From: Rickettsiales bacterium
GTDB taxonomy: Bacteria; Pseudomonadota; Alphaproteobacteria; Rickettsiales; UBA1997
Assembly: GCA_028040005.1 (NCBI GenBank)
Contig: JAOFKK010000039.1
Span: 1 to 8,772 of the forward strand
Direction of reading: 5' to 3'
Length of the DNA: 8,772 bases
A program made the translations under genes and the position numbers. Shown piece by piece: positions 7,152 to 8,772 of this stretch. How positions within the stretch are numbered: the stretch's first letter is position 1; every line of letters starts with the position of its first letter. The notes under the pieces were generated by a model that saw only the letters and a list, made by a program, of their open reading frames with translations, was not told where the DNA came from and did not search any database.

Positions 7152-7394
7152 TTATATATTTTCAGAAATATGCTTAACTGCAGAACCGACAGTATCAATT
7201 TTTTCAGCAGCATCATCAGGAATTTCAATACCGAACTCCTCTTCAAAAGCCATAACAAGCTCAACTTGGTCTAAACTATCAGCACCTAAATCATCAACAA
7301 ATGCAGCACTATCAACAATTTTATCCTCTTCAACACCTAAATGATCAATTATGATCTTTTTTACCTTATCAAAAACTTCTTTATTATCAGACAT
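7152..7394 (-). CDS. acpP: Acyl carrier protein
   Basis: ACP carries growing acyl chains as thioesters on a 4'-phosphopantetheine arm during fatty acid synthesis. The protein has 80 residues and is strongly acidic, as expected. The attachment site is Ser40 in DDLGADSLDQVELVMAFEE, the invariant DSL motif. The rest forms the usual four-helix bundle, with helix III in IPDDAAEKI. The start is ATG at 7392-7394 with no visible Shine-Dalgarno sequence. FabH and PlsX, both of which use ACP-linked substrates, are encoded downstream on the same strand but are separated by rarA and rpmF. A hairpin follows the gene and a 163-base spacer precedes it, so it probably forms its own transcript. Confidence 0.98.
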   Translation of the reverse strand: MSDNKEVFDKVKKIIIDHLGVEEDKIVDSAAFVDDLGADSLDQVELVMAFEEEFGIEIPDDAAEKIDTVGSAVKHISENI

Positions 7395-7456
7395 ATTATT
7401 TAAATTAATTTATTATTATTTTAACTGCGCAAAAAGCGATAAATCGAATTTAATAT

Positions 7457-7475
7457 TTGCACATATATAATGCAA
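7457..7475. promoter_or_regulatory. Inverted repeat upstream of acpP
   Basis: TTGCA (7457-7461) and TGCAA (7471-7475) form a 19-base dyad about 63-81 bases upstream of the acpP ATG. On the minus strand its TTGCAT could also serve as a -35 element, with TAAATT 17 bases further on. It may be an operator or chance symmetry in AT-rich DNA. The rest of the acpP-efp spacer holds repeat R2 and otherwise plain AT-rich sequence. Confidence 0.25.
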
Positions 7476-7503
7476 TAAAAAAATACAATTTTATTTATTT
7501 AGT

Positions 7504-7550
7504 TATTAATCCGATCATAAACTAGTCGCTATTTTGTGATTGGGTTAATA
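7504..7550 (+). repeat. Palindromic repeat R2, copy 1 (downstream of efp)
   Basis: The sequence folds into a hairpin of about 22 base pairs with a three-base loop (7526-7528). Counting three G-T wobbles as pairs, only 7522-7532 is mismatched when read on the plus strand. The reverse complement matches 8151-8198 over most of its length, sharing TTAACCCAATCACAAA, ACTAGT, TATGATCG and GATTAATA. It begins eight bases after the efp stop. It could serve as a terminator for efp, but no T run follows the stem directly. Confidence 0.75.
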
Positions 7551-7557
7551 TCAATTA

Positions 7558-8124
7558 CTATGATTTGCTTTTTGCTACATAGGTTAAATCCTCCATTCTA
7601 ATTACTATCTTATCTTCAGAAGTAATAAATTGAGGAACCATGATTTTTACACCATTTTCTAAAATTGCAGGTTTAAAGGATGATGTCGCTGTTTGACCCT
7701 TAACCACCGATTCTGTTTCAGATATTGCCATTGTAATTTGATCAGAAAGAGTAATATTAATTGCATTATCATTGCAATATTCAACAGTTATCTCCATTTC
7801 ATCTTGCAAAAATGGCAATTGCTCATGTAATAATTCTTTAGAAAAATTAAAAGATTCAAAACTCTCCATATCCATTGCCACCAAATCATTGCCATCCATA
7901 TATTGATATTGAAATTTTTTATTTTCCAAATGAGCCTTTTCTATAGTTTCGGTAGAAATAAATCTAACATTATTTTTAGTGCCATTAATGATATCTTTCA
8001 TTTCAACCTGTACATAAGCACCACCTTTTCCTGGTTTAACGTGATTTCTCTTAAGAACTTGCCAAAGATTATTTTGATATTCAATGACATTACCGACACG
8101 AATGGAGTTTGCATTTATTTTCAT
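7558..8124 (-). CDS. efp: Translation elongation factor P
   Basis: EF-P binds between the ribosomal P and E sites and relieves stalling at consecutive prolines. The protein has 188 residues, the usual length. Domain I (about 1-63) carries the loop HVKPGKGGAYVQVEM with Lys33 at its tip, the position that is lysylated by EpmA in E. coli and rhamnosylated when arginine in others; no modification enzyme is in this window. Domains II and III are the two OB folds, with YMDGNDLVAMDMESFESFN (about 75-93) and the EF-P signature region SETESVVKGQTATSSFKPAI (about 135-154). It starts with ATG at 8122-8124 without a visible Shine-Dalgarno sequence. It is flanked on both sides by inverted copies of repeat R2 and is divergent from ruvC. 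Confidence 0.97.
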   Translation of the reverse strand: MKINANSIRVGNVIEYQNNLWQVLKRNHVKPGKGGAYVQVEMKDIINGTKNNVRFISTETIEKAHLENKKFQYQYMDGNDLVAMDMESFESFNFSKELLHEQLPFLQDEMEITVEYCNDNAINITLSDQITMAISETESVVKGQTATSSFKPAILENGVKIMVPQFITSEDKIVIRMEDLTYVAKSKS

Positions 8125-8150
8125 TTTAATTAAATTTAGTGATAAAGATA

Positions 8151-8198
8151 TATTAACCCAATCACAAACTAATTACTAGTATATGATCGGGATTAATA
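8151..8198 (-). repeat. Palindromic repeat R2, copy 2 (between efp and ruvC)
   Basis: This is an imperfect palindrome of 48 bases, with left arm TATTAACCCAATCACAAACTA and right arm beginning ACTAGTATATGATCGGGATTAATA. The fold has one bulged base and one mismatch, and three positions become G-U pairs on the minus strand. It matches the reverse complement of 7504-7550. It lies 26 bases upstream of the efp start, so it falls in the efp promoter or leader region, and about 38 bases upstream of ruvC. Confidence 0.75.
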
Positions 8199-8236
8199 TA
8201 TGTTAATTTAAGCTTTTAAAAAAACTAGTTTATAAA

Positions 8237-8710
8237 ATGATAAAAATACTTGGAATTGATCCAGCTTTACGTAAAACAGGCTGGGCTATAATAGAAAAAA
8301 ATAATAATATTCTTAATTTTATCGCATCTGGAACCATAAAAACCAATGATAAGGAATCTATGTCAGATAGATTATCAGACTTACATTATCAATTGGCCGA
8401 AATTATTGAAGATCACCAACCAAAACAAGCTGCAATTGAAGAAACATTTGTTAATAATAATTCACTTTCTTCTTTAAAGTTAGGACAGGCAAGGGGAGCG
8501 ATAATTGTAACTTGCGCCATATTTGATCTTAAAATATATGAATACGCCTCCACAAGCGTAAAAAAGGCTATTACTGGAGTTGGAAGGGCTGATAAAAATC
8601 AGATAGCTCAGATGGTAAAATATATAATGCCAAAAGCTAAATTTAATAGTGACGATGAGTCAGATGCAATTGCTATAGCAATTTGCCACAATAATAGCAC
8701 AAGATTTTAA
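8237..8710 (+). CDS. ruvC: Crossover junction endodeoxyribonuclease RuvC
   Basis: RuvC is the dimeric endonuclease that resolves Holliday junctions, working with the RuvAB branch-migration motor. The protein has 157 residues, a little shorter than E. coli RuvC (about 173), as is common in this group. The four acidic RNase H-fold residues are present: Asp8 in ILGIDPALRKTGWA, Glu68 in AAIEETFVNNN, and Asp140 and Asp143 in SDDESDAIAIAICH. The central SSLKLGQARGAII helix and YASTSVKKAITGVGRADKNQ segment also match the family. It starts at an ATG without a clear Shine-Dalgarno sequence. It is the only plus-strand gene in the window; ruvA and ruvB are not next to it here. Repeat R1 copy C begins three bases after the stop codon. 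Confidence 0.97.
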   Translation: MIKILGIDPALRKTGWAIIEKNNNILNFIASGTIKTNDKESMSDRLSDLHYQLAEIIEDHQPKQAAIEETFVNNNSLSSLKLGQARGAIIVTCAIFDLKIYEYASTSVKKAITGVGRADKNQIAQMVKYIMPKAKFNSDDESDAIAIAICHNNSTRF

Positions 8711-8712
8711 TT

Positions 8713-8772
8713 ATACCATTTCCCAACTTTAAAGTAACTTTTTTTAATAAATGTTTTTAATTCAAATGAATT
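8713..8772 (+). repeat. Dispersed repeat R1, copy C (runs off the window)
   Basis: It starts ATACCATTTCCCAACTTTAAAG, matching the consensus end of copy B, and continues through 8744-8772, which matches the reverse complement of copy B (3353-3381) at 28 of 29 bases. The window ends inside it, so the far terminal repeat is not visible. It sits directly behind the ruvC stop codon, just as copy B sits directly behind the fabH stop codon in the same relative orientation. Confidence 0.8.

Noticed and set aside
7903..8133. Plus-strand 76-codon open frame opposite efp
   Set aside because: It is antisense to the conserved EF-P N-terminal domain, and its Phe/Ile-rich content is typical of a shadow frame.
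7504..8198. R1 and R2 repeats as a CRISPR array
   Set aside because: Copies are hundreds to thousands of bases apart, differ in orientation and have genes between them. There is no regular spacing and there are no cas genes.

Overview
The window looks like chromosomal housekeeping DNA of an AT-rich alphaproteobacterium, most likely an obligate intracellular member of the Rickettsiales. This rests on four things: the very AT-rich coding and spacer DNA, the rpmF-plsX-fabH gene order common in Alphaproteobacteria, a cysteine-less ribosomal protein L32, and an EF-P close to my recollection of rickettsial EF-P. The order is an inference from protein character and composition; nothing could be searched.

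Layout, left to right. Positions 1-584 contain no intact gene. They hold a GC-richer, hairpin-forming segment (1-180), the broken N-terminal remnant of an FAD/NAD(P)-binding oxidoreductase (188-313, minus), an ATATT tandem repeat (363-390), and one degenerate copy of a dispersed repeat (451-525). Seven genes then lie on the minus strand. In transcription order they are efp, acpP, rarA, rpmF, plsX, fabH and ppdK. ruvC stands alone on the plus strand, divergent from efp.

The genes fall into familiar pathways. acpP (acyl carrier protein), fabH (first condensation of fatty acid synthesis) and plsX (acyl-phosphate for phospholipid synthesis) serve membrane lipid formation, with rpmF co-directional as usual. 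ppdK interconverts pyruvate and phosphoenolpyruvate. efp rescues ribosomes stalled at polyproline. rarA and ruvC act in replication-fork maintenance and recombination. plsX and fabH overlap by four bases and are probably translationally coupled. Apart from a GGAG before fabH, I see no good Shine-Dalgarno sequences.

No new multi-gene system is visible. The unusual content is intergenic. One repeat family (R1) is about 130 bp, has terminal inverted repeats, and occurs three times (451, 3282-3411, and 8713 running off the end). A different palindromic repeat (R2), about 47 bp, occurs once on each side of efp in opposite orientations. In R2, and largely in R1, the stem mismatches become G-U pairs on one strand, which hints at RNA-level structure. 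The other point of interest is the oxidoreductase remnant that ends next to the GC-rich hairpin segment.
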